From assembly GCA_015852425.1 (NCBI GenBank), contig JAAAIG010000720.1:1-19963 (forward strand): 19,963 nucleotides of DNA, in the 5' to 3' direction. Positions 1-8,732 of this stretch are shown here, one piece after another (position 1 is the stretch's first letter; each line of letters opens with the position of its first letter). The notes beneath the pieces were generated by a model, which was given only the letters and a program-made list of their open reading frames with translations, did not search any database and had not been told where the DNA came from. The translations under genes were made by a program, and so were the position numbers. The stretch comes from Gryganskiella cystojenkinii. Its lineage: Eukaryota; Mortierellomycota; Mortierellomycetes; Mortierellales; Mortierellaceae.

Positions 1-53
1 GGGGGGGAAAGGGGAGCGCTGTGTGTCTGTATGCAAGAGGGGAAGTACTTTAC

Positions 54-220
54 CTTGCAGCTTGTACTCGTGGGTTCCTGTTGATAGTCTCGATACTCCT
101 GCTGCTGCTGTTGTTGCTGTTGTTGTTGTTACAGTCGGCTTTGTGTATATGCGTGTGGGAGACAGGAGGGAGGGCGCAAAGGGGGGAGGCACACGTCTGT
201 TGTGTTTGTAGGGCGATTAT
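54..220 (-). other. Possible 5' end of a minus-strand gene leaving the left edge
   Basis: On the minus strand one frame stays open from about 220 to the window edge, passing through a CAA/CAG trinucleotide tract (99-130) and a GTAAAG splice-donor-like site at 53 that follows AAG. Upstream (240-440) the minus strand is strongly pyrimidine-rich, as in front of the other genes here. This would fit a leader or first exon of a gene lying to the left. No ATG is seen in the open frame, so it could equally be untranslated or plain repeat sequence. Confidence 0.18.
99..130. repeat. CTG/TTG trinucleotide microsatellite
   Basis: An imperfect run of CTG and TTG triplets on the plus strand (CAG/CAA on the minus strand). 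If translated from the minus strand it gives polyglutamine or polythreonine depending on frame. Similar CAG/CAA tracts encode Gln runs inside the kinase gene of this window. Confidence 0.85.
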
Positions 221-744
221 GCGGGTGGATGCAAGTGTGGTTAACGAAGATTTCGAGCAAAAGGTCTACTGGAAAGTGGAAGAAAAGAAAAATGAAAAGG
301 ACAGAGTCGAATTAAAGAGTAGGATGTGAGAAAGGAGACGTTGCAGAAGGTGATAAAGAGGGAGGAGTTGGTCGAGAGTGAAGGGTGAAGGAGAAGGAGA
401 GAAATAGGAAAAGAAAGAAAAAGAAAGGAAAGAAAAAGGCGCATGGTTGGAGGAGATGGTCCCATCTTTTTATAGTCGCTCATCAAAACTGAGTACTCAT
501 TTGTTTTTTGATTGTAAAAAAGGTCAAGAAAGGTGCGTCCTGCAACCATCGCGTTTGTTTGTTTTTGTGGTATGGTCGGTGATTGTCCTCCCAGCAACCT
601 TGGTCCCCACTGTCTTCGGAGAGACACAAACACAATACTGACAGTTCCAATTTGCAGGAAAGCCCGATTTACTGGGTGGATTGCTTTCACTGATTTGGAC
701 TCTGTGAGCACACGGACGATGAATGAAAGAGTGAGCACCTTTTT

Positions 745-935
745 TAATAAATACTTTTTCTTTCCGTCTCTATCGTTCCTCTCGCTTCTCTTTTACTCTG
801 AATGTCTCATTGTATCCCATTCACTGTCAATGTCGCTTCTTCGCTCTCTCTGTTTCTCTTTCTTTCACTCCCGCACTCTCTTTTTTGTCCTAGCTGTGTT
901 ACCTTTACTCTCTTTGCTCTTTTCTATGGCTCTTG
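745..935 (+). promoter_or_regulatory. Pyrimidine-rich tract, possible promoter or transcript start region
   Basis: About 190 bases composed largely of T and C on the plus strand, with many CTCT and TTTCTTT words. The same type of tract sits directly in front of the 5074 gene and, on the minus strand, upstream of HEL2 and KIN1. Together with the mirror-image purine block at 240-440 it resembles a divergent promoter region. No coding start follows convincingly, so the function is inference. Confidence 0.25.
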
Positions 936-1483
936 TCGTTGTCAGTTAGTTACTGGTGCCGTTTGTCGCTTTTGTTATATTTAGGAGAAATAGAACAGTA
1001 CCGGAATAGGTATCCGTCTGTCTGTCTTTCTTTCTTTCTTCAAGTCTCAAGGTGTCAAGGATCCCTCGAGAAACATGACCACAAAAGAAAGACGATCCCT
1101 TTTAAAGATTGCAGTTTTTATTATTCTATCTCCGGGGAGGAGGGGGGAAGGTGAAATGCAGGGACAAAAAAATTCAGTGTTGAGGTCAAGGACAGCTCTC
1201 GTCTGTTCATCCCTTTGCAACCAGGTTCAGGATCACTGTTCTAAGGTTTATGCAAAACAATTCCCTATTCTAAAAACGTCCTTTTGAATTGTGATTGTTC
1301 ACCAAAAAAGAAATAAACAGCAAATGCATCGCTTGCACAGCAGCAGCCAAGAAAAGGGTCTGAGCCTAAGCAGAACGAGGGATTGCATCCAGACTGGTCT
1401 CGATCAGAGAATGATTCGGAACGAGACAAATAAAAACGAGAAGGAAGGAGGGAGACAGGAAACACTGACAAACGCAAAACGCA

Positions 1484-1498
1484 AACACACACACACAC
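1484..1498. repeat. CA dinucleotide microsatellite
   Basis: Short uninterrupted CA repeat of about seven units in purine-rich plus-strand sequence. Nothing around it suggests a gene. Confidence 0.8.
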
Positions 1499-2294
1499 CC
1501 AAAACAGGAATTGAGTGAAAGAAGAAGGGGGTCTCGAAGGAGTACTGTGGACATTCCTGTGTCCAATGCAAAACAAAACAAAAAAGATGTGTGGCCTCTG
1601 TCCTTTCAAGTATCCGTTGCATTGTCGCAAGTAGGGCGGTAGAAAGGGGGTACGAGGGAGAGAAGAGCAGATAGGAATGGGACAAGGAGACCTCTCCCAG
1701 GATCTGCCTTGTCGCTCCGAGCCAATTCGCCTCGGGAGTGAATGGAGAGAGAAAGTCGACTACACTCCAAGACATCTTCCATTCATAATTGCCTCGACCA
1801 CGATATTCGAAAGACTGATGAACGTTTGCTCCTCTCTCAACGTCCGTTTATTGCTTGTCGTTGTTTAACAATGAGGTAAAAAGATGTAAAAGGGCTTGAT
1901 ATTAGCGGATAATGGTACGTCTTCGATTCTTCGAGTTCATAATCGGCATGGCAGCGAGATGAGTCTGCTTTGAAATACTGTCGAGCTGTAGGTGGAAAGG
2001 TGGCATGACCTGACGTCTGGAATCGTCAGAGACGGTGAGCATTGGTGCTTCTCGCTTGTCCACGTATGCGCCAGAAGACAATGGCTCCGCAGACTGTTTT
2101 CCCCCTTTTAGGTAGTGGTTTAGTCTTCTTCGTGAACTCGATACCCGAGGATAGTTTAATTTTTGCTATGCTTTCTGATCGGATCGTATTGTCAAAGGCG
2201 AGAGTTGTATATCCTTGATATCTTTTACTTTTGTTTAGCGTCCTCGGTTTTGCGTTACATTGCTGCTGTTTTCGGACTTGCATAGAAAGAGAAC

Positions 2295-2309
2295 GAGAGA
2301 GAGAGAGAG
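2295..2309. repeat. GA dinucleotide microsatellite
   Basis: Short GA repeat of about seven units, in non-coding sequence. Confidence 0.8.
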
Positions 2310-3270
2310 CCTGCAAGTGGATGGATGCAGAATAGCTGACAGAAGTAGGCGGTGGCGACAACAAACAATGATCGACCGGACAGTCATCCCCATAAACTCT
2401 TCCCAGGCATGGTTCGCGTCTTGCAGGAGCATTAACAGCGTCCGCAATCGATCTTTCTATCGTCACGACTTGTGAGTGCGTGCATGAAGCTGTGAGGATC
2501 GACCATTTGCTCTATCCTCGTTTTTGCAACATTCCCGCAGAGGAGACCCTGTTTTCACTTGATCGCAAACTGTATTTTCGCTCTTCTCATCACGTTGATC
2601 AGTCGCACTCACAGTGTTGTTTCAACTCCTTCCTTTGCGTCGGGAGCATACTACACTTCAGAAATATTGGCATCGCTGCGAATCGTAAATACAACACTCT
2701 GGCCAGCTTTACTTTATTTCAATGGAGAACTTGCAGGAGTATCTGTTGGTAAGACGTGTGGTTCTGTTCCTTGCTTCATGTTTGGGCGCGTTGCAAATGC
2801 ATGTGCCTGTTGTTGGAATTGGATGTACATCTACGGAGTACAGTAAACAGTTGCACGGGAAAAAACAAAGGACCCAAGATTTGCAGTCCGCTCCCGTACC
2901 ATCCTCCCAGAAGAAAGAGACAAACAAAACCATCCACAAACAAACTAGTCAAGAGGACTTTCGTCCTTGACTGTCTAGGCCACCCTTGATCTGGATCTTT
3001 TGACGACGTTGTTTTAAATAAACAAATAAAACAATGGAAGAGAAAGAGAGAGCGAGAACTACAGTATCAATCTGATAGCCACAGAGACAAAAAAAAAAAG
3101 ATCGAGGAATAAAATAAGGGATGGCGTGAAGCAAGGAGATGGGTACACGAATTGCGGTTGGGAGCGTGTGGTTCTTGTTTGTGTTGCCTTTTGGGAGTTC
3201 GAGACGATGGGCGCGGATCCAATGGTGGAAAAGTACGATTATGCATTCTGAAATCGCTTGACTTTCCCAT

Positions 3271-3359
3271 CACCCCTTCTTTTCAGAGTCTGGCTACCGC
3301 TTTTCACCCTTATTCTCCTTGAGTTTTCTTCAAGGGGTCAAGAAGGGGTGGGTGAAAAG
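3271..3359. repeat. Cluster of overlapping inverted repeats
   Basis: Three perfect complementary arm pairs occur within 89 bases: an 11-base pair (3271-3281 with 3340-3350), a 10-base pair (3300-3309 with 3350-3359) and a 6-base pair forming a tight hairpin (3317-3322 with 3330-3335). The inner hairpin can nest in either longer stem. The two longer stems share position 3350 and cross each other, so they are alternatives or a pseudoknot. No gene is visible here, so this could be chance in C/G-run-rich sequence or a structured RNA element. Confidence 0.5.
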
Positions 3360-3904
3360 AAATATGGAGAGATAGGGATGAAAAAGAAGAGGGTCACTGC
3401 AGTGCATGATCATGGCAATACTCGTTCATTGCTTTTCGAGTGAACAGCTGTGTAGGTTTTCGACAACCCTCCCCCTTGACCTACTCCTTGTCCTTGTGCT
3501 CATCCTCACCCATTTATCGCCCATAACCTCAATCCCAAGTCGCTCCTTTCGAGCCCTCTGTTCATGCAATGTTCCAGTCGCATGAGCCAAGGGGACAAGG
3601 AAAGTGCGGACACTGGAGAAAATTTGGTTTCTATATTTTATATTTTGTATTTGTCGTGGCGTCCATACAGAATGTTCTTTTCCCAGTCCTTTCCGGAAGA
3701 GCAGCTTGCTCTCTTCAACTGCTGTTATTAATTCTTTACCCGCTCGACCTTTGGTAAGACATATACTTCAGAAGGTACGTTGCTCGCTCCTTATGAAATT
3801 GGGACAGGTAATGTATAGAACGATTGGTGCTTGTAGTCTACCGAAGGGACCGACAACCGGATTGCAGCAAATAACAAAAATGTCTTGTGGAACAGTGCGT
3901 GTTC

Positions 3905-3938
3905 CTTTTTTTATTTTTTATTTTTTATTTTTTTTTTG
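3905..3938. repeat. T-rich run with TTTTTTA units
   Basis: About 34 bases of T interrupted by single A residues at roughly seven-base spacing. Low-complexity sequence in the non-coding left region. Confidence 0.8.
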
Positions 3939-4817
3939 TAAGAGACTGCAAGGGCGAGCAATAATGAGCTGGGAAAATCGCAACCCAACCATTGTGCGGC
4001 ATTATTACTTGTGTTGCTCGGGACAAATCTGTGAGGGAAAACATGGTTCTTTTTTGTTCTCCACGGTAATGTAGAGTTGTTGGTGAATCGGCTCCTTGCA
4101 GATACAACCGTGGAGACAAGTTGGACGAGTTGGAAAGTGTGTTCTCAGCTGTTCTGTTCGTTTTCTTACCCTACCCAGCGTTCTTTCTTTCGTTTCATTT
4201 TCCTTTTCCCAGATTTCATTTATTACTGTACGATTGTTCGCTCAATGCTCTCCTGGTATGCTCTTCGAGGGCGAGGGATGTTGCTCTGTGCTCACGGATG
4301 TACTATACATACCTCACAGTGCTGAACTTCACATAATACGCAGGGATGCAGGTTGACCGTTGGAACCGACATAGCAGAGATGGGAGCAGATTCCAGACCT
4401 CTCCGTTTTTCTCTTGAACTCTCGCTCTTCTGGTCGCCGAATCGGTAACAGTCAACTGGACAAAGGGAGCAGCAGGAGGCAAAGCAAACACAAAAATGAT
4501 GATGTACCCTTGACTCTCAGACGCGCAGGAGCACAGCCAAAACACATTCGAAAAAAAATGTTTCTTGTGTTGACAATACGACCGTGCCTCCGTTTGCATA
4601 TGCAAGGTTGCGTTGACGAAGGTCTTTCCGCACCGTCGAAATGGTTGGGAGAACGAAGTGGGAGAGAGACAGGACAAAGAGGGGAGACAGTGCGATAGAG
4701 ACTTGTTTGCGAGCTGCTTAAAAGTACTGTTGCGCACATGAGTCAAATATTGCGACAGGGGTCCATGGGAGTGCCTCACAAAAAAAAAAGAGTCATCTGG
4801 AGAGAACACACAGAGGT

Positions 4818-4823
4818 CACGTG
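4818..4823. promoter_or_regulatory. CACGTG E-box in upstream region of the 5074 gene
   Basis: Palindromic CACGTG, within GTCACGTG, about 250 bases before the ATG at 5074. This is the known binding core of bHLH factors of the Cbf1/Tye7/USF type in fungi and animals. The site is seen; its use is inferred from position only. Confidence 0.35.
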
Positions 4824-4867
4824 TATTATTATATTCATCAGATAATTGATAAAATTAGCCACATCTG

Positions 4868-4872
4868 ATTGG
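4868..4872 (-). promoter_or_regulatory. Inverted CCAAT box in upstream region of the 5074 gene
   Basis: ATTGG on the plus strand is a CCAAT box on the minus strand, about 200 bases before the ATG at 5074. CCAAT is the target of the Hap2/3/5 (NF-Y) complex, and both orientations are used. A five-base match is weak alone, but its distance and the nearby E-box make a promoter here plausible. Confidence 0.35.
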
Positions 4873-4989
4873 ACAGTGATCTGGCTGACTGTCTGAGTGA
4901 CTGATAGCGATGATTCATAGAAGGTTCGTGATCACATGACTGGATGACACAACTTGTGGTGGTGCCTCCATGCCCTTGGGTACATTATG

Positions 4990-5062
4990 TTCTCTCTTCC
5001 CGCCATTCTTCTCCTTTTCATTAATTCATTTTTCTCTCAAATCTCTTTTTTTTCGATATAAT
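4990..5062 (+). promoter_or_regulatory. Pyrimidine-rich initiator region before the 5074 gene
   Basis: A TTCTCTCTTCCC-type tract running into a T run, ending about a dozen bases before the ATG. Pyrimidine tracts directly upstream of the start codon mark transcription start regions in many fungal genes. There is no ATG between about 4990 and 5073, which agrees with a short leader from here. Confidence 0.4.
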
Positions 5063-5073
5063 CTCCACCCACC

Positions 5074-6285
5074 ATGACTCTCGCAACCGCCGCTACTCCT
5101 CTTCCCTACTATCATCCCTACAGCGACCATCCATCTGAAGACAACAACTCTCTTGCCCCCCACTCGGCCCTGTCCTGGCTGCGGCTTGCGACAGCGCCTT
5201 CCTCCTCTTCCATTGCTCTCGAGAGAAACTCGGCCACGGGATCTTCCTCAAAGTATCGCACTCTTTCCTCCATCCACTATTCCATCACAGCTCAAAAGAC
5301 TGCCGCCGCCCGCTACCCAGTCTTGACTACAACCATTGCCACCGTCTCTGCTTCTCTCGATGCTCAGAGTCAGGTCACCAATAATAATAACAACAGTTAC
5401 GTTAAGCCAGGTCCTCTCGATGGTCTCGATACCTCGAGAGAACATCAGGTCGCCAGCCATCGCCAGCAGCTTCCCAGTATCATTACCAGCGCTATCCAGG
5501 ACATGGATAACAGCCACGGCACCTGCTTTTTGACTTGGATTCACAACCCCGCCAATCTCGACTATATCTCGCTTCGCCTTGGGCCTCTTTGCCTTGAATA
5601 CCCTCTGGTCGATGTGGCCACAGTCTTGCGATGGATCGGGGCCGACTGGTCTTCTGCTAATTGTAAAGCCCTCTTTCGTGCGGTAACCCAGTCCTGGGAT
5701 CAGGGCAAGAGACGCATGTTAGCGTTCTTGCTCATTCGTGACGAGGACATGCGTCAGAAGGCGAAGACCAAATTGGTTGCATATGCTCAGAAATCTTCCT
5801 CTTCTGGCTCGTCCGTCAGGGCCAAGACCCACCAACAACTCCGCCGACCTTATTCTCACCAGCCGCAGCCGCAGCAGGAAATTCAGCAGTCGCAGCACCT
5901 ACTCCAAGAGCGTCCTGGGAACTACGGAATTATTCAGAACAACTCCAACGCCTCCACTACCACCATCGCTCCCCTGGTAGAGCCTGTATGGCAGCCAACC
6001 AACTTACAGAGCGACTACCACAACTACAACTGCCAGCCTTCCCTCACCGCCGCTGTTACTCCTGACAATGGTAAAAGCAACCATGATAACAGCCCCTACT
6101 CCTCGATCGACCTTGCCGCACTTGAAGCCATGGCGGCAAATTTCATGATTACCGGCGTCGTCGATACTGATAATGACATGACCGCAAGCACTATGACATC
6201 TCTTCCCCCTTCCCTTCCTGTCACTCACAATCGCCGTTCCAAGGACAACAAGAACAATCGTTTTTCGCCCTACTCGCAGTTTTAG
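5074..6285 (+). CDS. Uncharacterised Ser/Gln/Asn-rich protein, single exon
   Basis: An intact 403-residue reading frame without introns. The start is well supported: the ATG is in a CCACC-type context and an in-frame TAA lies five codons upstream. Residues 1-150 and 240-403 are low complexity, with Ser/Thr runs, an Asn run near residue 103 and Gln/Pro/His repeats around 257-282. Between about residues 150 and 240 there is a domain-like core rich in hydrophobic, Trp and charged residues, with predicted helical character and phrases such as VLRWIGADWSS and WDQGKRRMLAFLLIRD. I do not recognise this core. No signal peptide, membrane segment or zinc ligand pattern is seen. The architecture (one compact core in disordered Q/N/S-rich flanks, E-box and CCAAT sites upstream) resembles a regulatory or nuclear protein, but that is inference. 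Its 3' end converges on the decayed minus-strand gene, 141 bases away. Confidence 0.75.
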   Translation: MTLATAATPLPYYHPYSDHPSEDNNSLAPHSALSWLRLATAPSSSSIALERNSATGSSSKYRTLSSIHYSITAQKTAAARYPVLTTTIATVSASLDAQSQVTNNNNNSYVKPGPLDGLDTSREHQVASHRQQLPSIITSAIQDMDNSHGTCFLTWIHNPANLDYISLRLGPLCLEYPLVDVATVLRWIGADWSSANCKALFRAVTQSWDQGKRRMLAFLLIRDEDMRQKAKTKLVAYAQKSSSSGSSVRAKTHQQLRRPYSHQPQPQQEIQQSQHLLQERPGNYGIIQNNSNASTTTIAPLVEPVWQPTNLQSDYHNYNCQPSLTAAVTPDNGKSNHDNSPYSSIDLAALEAMAANFMITGVVDTDNDMTASTMTSLPPSLPVTHNRRSKDNKNNRFSPYSQF

Positions 6286-6308
6286 GAATAGCCGTATGTA
6301 TCTTCAAA

Positions 6309-6314
6309 AATAAA
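6309..6314 (+). terminator. AATAAA polyadenylation signal of the 5074 gene
   Basis: Canonical AATAAA hexamer about 24 bases after the TAG of the plus-strand gene, followed by A-rich sequence. Position and context fit its 3' processing site. Confidence 0.5.
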
Positions 6315-6375
6315 ATGAAACAAAATAAGAACAAACACAAAAGCAAAAGCAAAATCAAGTAACGTAAAAAACGGC

Positions 6376-6381
6376 TTTATT
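6376..6381 (-). terminator. AATAAA signal (minus strand) after the decayed gene
   Basis: TTTATT on the plus strand is AATAAA on the minus strand, about 46 bases beyond the terminal TGA of the broken minus-strand gene. A retained signal suggests the 3' end of that gene has not been deleted. Confidence 0.4.
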
Positions 6382-8032
6382 ATTATGTTTTGCTATTAAA
6401 AAGGAACATACCCCCGCTCTTCTCCCTCAATACTGTCGAGCGCCTTTCGATTTTTGCAGTTCAGGGTGGGCTATTCGGTGAAAGTCCTGGGTGACATTGA
6501 TGTCCTCGACTTGACAGCTGTATCCAGAAGGAACACAGTCCTTGAGCTTCTCGTGCTGGACGGAAGCCTCCTTGTAGTTTTTGTTATTGGCTAGCTTCTT
6601 GCGCTTCCTTGCCGCCTCCAGCAGTCGGTTCTCAAAATGGATCCTGTTGGCTATGATCCGCCTAGGCTTAGAAACCCTTGTCCTCGAAGGCTCCTGATCA
6701 GGAGACCCGGACTTGAGTTCATCGATTTCCATTTCACCGAAGGCAGGTATGTAAGTGTGATATTGCTTGAGAGACGGAATATCGACCATCATCATGTTGC
6801 TGGTGTTGCTCTCGCCCTCATCTGTGATCTCAGTTTCGTCCATCACAATGTCCAACTCTGCGATCACATCCGACTGAAGGCGCTTGGCGGTACTCAAAAG
6901 CCTCTCCTGATCCATTGTAGAATCCGAATTGCCAAGGTTTTCAACACCTGGTGCGGGTTGGGGTGCCACATCTGTATCATCTCGTCCCAATCACGTGCGT
7001 TGTTTCTGCGGTTACTGTCAAGCCCGGGTCTGTCATGGCAGCACCAAAGACAATTGGTCTTTCCACTTTGACTTTTCCTCCACGGTCATTCTTGCGGATG
7101 TGTGGTTCTCGCTCCATTTGAGCAATCTGGTCGTTGATCTCCTTGATCACTTTTTGCAACTTTTCAATCGATGTGCATTCGACATGGTTGTGAGTAGAGC
7201 GATTGTACAGTGTCGGTTCCGAGGCGACCTTGGATGCAGATGAAGACGAGGACAAGGCTGTCTCAGCGGTAGTCGTGGCTCGACTGTAAGAGCCCCAATA
7301 ATACTTGTATCGTTTCGTGTTTGCGATCTTCAAGCTAAGTCGATCCACTGTAGGTCGAAGATAACGAACATGGCCTCGAGCCAGTTGCACCCTTGTATAG
7401 GTGTCTGTTTGTGACGCTGCTAGAACACTCTCGAGATTCATTTTCAGCTAGTCGATGTTGATGATGATGAAAGTCAAGAAAGTCTTGTCCGAGAACGAAT
7501 CTGGCATTGCAGCGAGGTCAGCGGTTGTCTTAGGCATGTCAAAAGACCTTGATGGATGCTCCTGAGCAGCAGGAGTACGCGGAAAACGTGCAAATGTTGT
7601 CCTGATGGCCCAACAGATTTTAAAGAGACAATGAAGATCCTTGGAGGAACTGAGGTCGAGTTGTCCAAGTGCATTAAGAGATTTCCTTGCTCGAATGCGT
7701 ATTTTATCTCTGGCGTCATGCTATTGTTTCACTGTCCCCTGCATCCTGAAGCTCCTTGACTATAGGCTCGACTTGGTTCTTTAGGGCTTGTATCTCCTGC
7801 TCCTTTCAAGGACTAGTGCCTTGGCTTCGTCTTTTCACTTGCCCATCATCGCATATTCCTACTTCCAATCAAAGGCCTCTGGAATGGGTCGGCGATCCTT
7901 TTCAGGTATTGACTTTGTCGACGGTGACGGTCTCGGAGGGGTGGGTCTGTGCAGAGGTTGTTCGTTGTTTCCTTGCTATTGGTCCTGCGGTATCCACTGA
8001 TCCGCACGGTACATTCATTCGCGAAGGTCATT

Positions 8033-8101
8033 CTATTTTTATCAAGTATAGTATCAGAACAGGTCACAGTTTTTCTGATCTGAACGTCAAGTAATACATA
8101 C
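8033..8101 (-). other. Relict intron, 69 bases, in the decayed minus-strand gene
   Basis: Donor GTATGT and acceptor AATAG on the minus strand, with a TACTATAC-like branch-site region about 20 bases before the acceptor. Its length is a multiple of three and it has no stop, so the frame reads through whether or not it is removed. Removing it joins the exon ending in LLFTG to one beginning with an Arg-Met pair. Confidence 0.55.
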
Positions 8102-8643
8102 CGCCCTGTAAACAAAAGATCTCGCTGATCGCAATTGTCCTTAATCTTGTTGAGGTTGAAGAATGCTGCGATGACAATGTCCCTGTGCTTCTTCTTTTCT
8201 GCCATGTAAGTGCTGCTGATGTTGATGTTGGCCATCGGAGGAATATCAAAGTGACCTTCCTCTTCTGAACACAGAGACTCGAAAATGCCGGTGGGATTCA
8301 GTGGCCACACAGAACCGGCGCTGGACACTGGAAAAATTTTACGACAGAACTTTTCGTATCCAGCCGCCCGTGTTCGCCAGGTAAATGAAGGGTTCGATGA
8401 CAAAGATATGGCGCGGGATGGTGAGATGTCTATTCTTGGCGACTGCCTTCTTGGGAGAGTGTTGAGGGAGAAGCCTGACAATACGGAGCACAAATTCGAT
8501 ATACCCGTTGAATTTCGATGGTTCGTCAAAGGCAACTCGGACATTGTCAATAGTAATCTGGCTCGCGTCATCAGGGAGTTTAGGGCACTCGATCGGATGT
8601 CTGATAACTGCCTCAGTGGACTTGACATCCGCAGGTGATGGCT

Positions 8644-8732
8644 CTATTTCGAGAACCAAAAAAAAAAAAAAACTGAGTATATCTGAGTTCGACCTTTACC
8701 ATTCTCAATATGCCCATTGGAAGCTCTCTTAC
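8644..8732 (-). other. Relict intron, 89 bases, in the decayed minus-strand gene
   Basis: Donor GTAAGA following AAAG, a long T run, then acceptor AAATAG. Removing it joins the acidic segment (ending Asn-Glu-Pro-Lys) in frame with the ordered core (beginning Glu-Pro-Ser-Pro). The frame match across the join is the main evidence that this was a real intron. Confidence 0.6.

Larger units (their letters stand above)
1..5073. other. Gene-poor region, no supportable coding gene
   Basis: About 5 kb in which I cannot support a gene. The longest open frames (for example 241-738 and 4303-4809, minus strand) are built from pyrimidine-rich or low-complexity sequence, start mostly at non-ATG codons or poor contexts, and show no motif or domain-like pattern. 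What is visible: a purine-rich block on the plus strand at about 240-440, a pyrimidine-rich block at about 745-935, several microsatellites, a T-rich run at 3905-3938, an inverted-repeat cluster at 3271-3359, and a promoter-like end at 4800-5073. It may hold a long 5' leader of the 5074 gene, the promoter of a gene off the left edge, or non-coding RNA. None of these can be settled from the sequence. Confidence 0.6.

Noticed and set aside
241..738. 165-codon open frame on the minus strand
   Set aside because: It begins at a GTG, and its second half is translation of a CT-rich tract giving Ser/Leu/Phe runs. No domain pattern, and it overlaps a likely promoter region.
2559..2749. Exon-like stretch with a hydrophobic start and a GTAAGA donor at 2749
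   Set aside because: The frame reads like a secreted protein start, but it has no in-frame ATG, no convincing upstream exon, and no acceptor plus continuing frame downstream.
3120..3245. Search for a tRNA near a GTTCGA word
   Set aside because: The GTTCGA match has no cloverleaf arms at the required spacing; no tRNA or rRNA gene is visible anywhere in the window.
4303..4809. 168-codon open frame on the minus strand
   Set aside because: Composition is Ser/Phe/Cys-rich without motifs, it has a competing open frame on the opposite strand, and it covers the region just before the 5074 promoter. No splice or start signals support it.
8285..8638. 117-codon plus-strand open frame
   Set aside because: It lies opposite the best-preserved core of the decayed minus-strand gene, whose splice joins and protein pattern are far stronger; this is a shadow frame.
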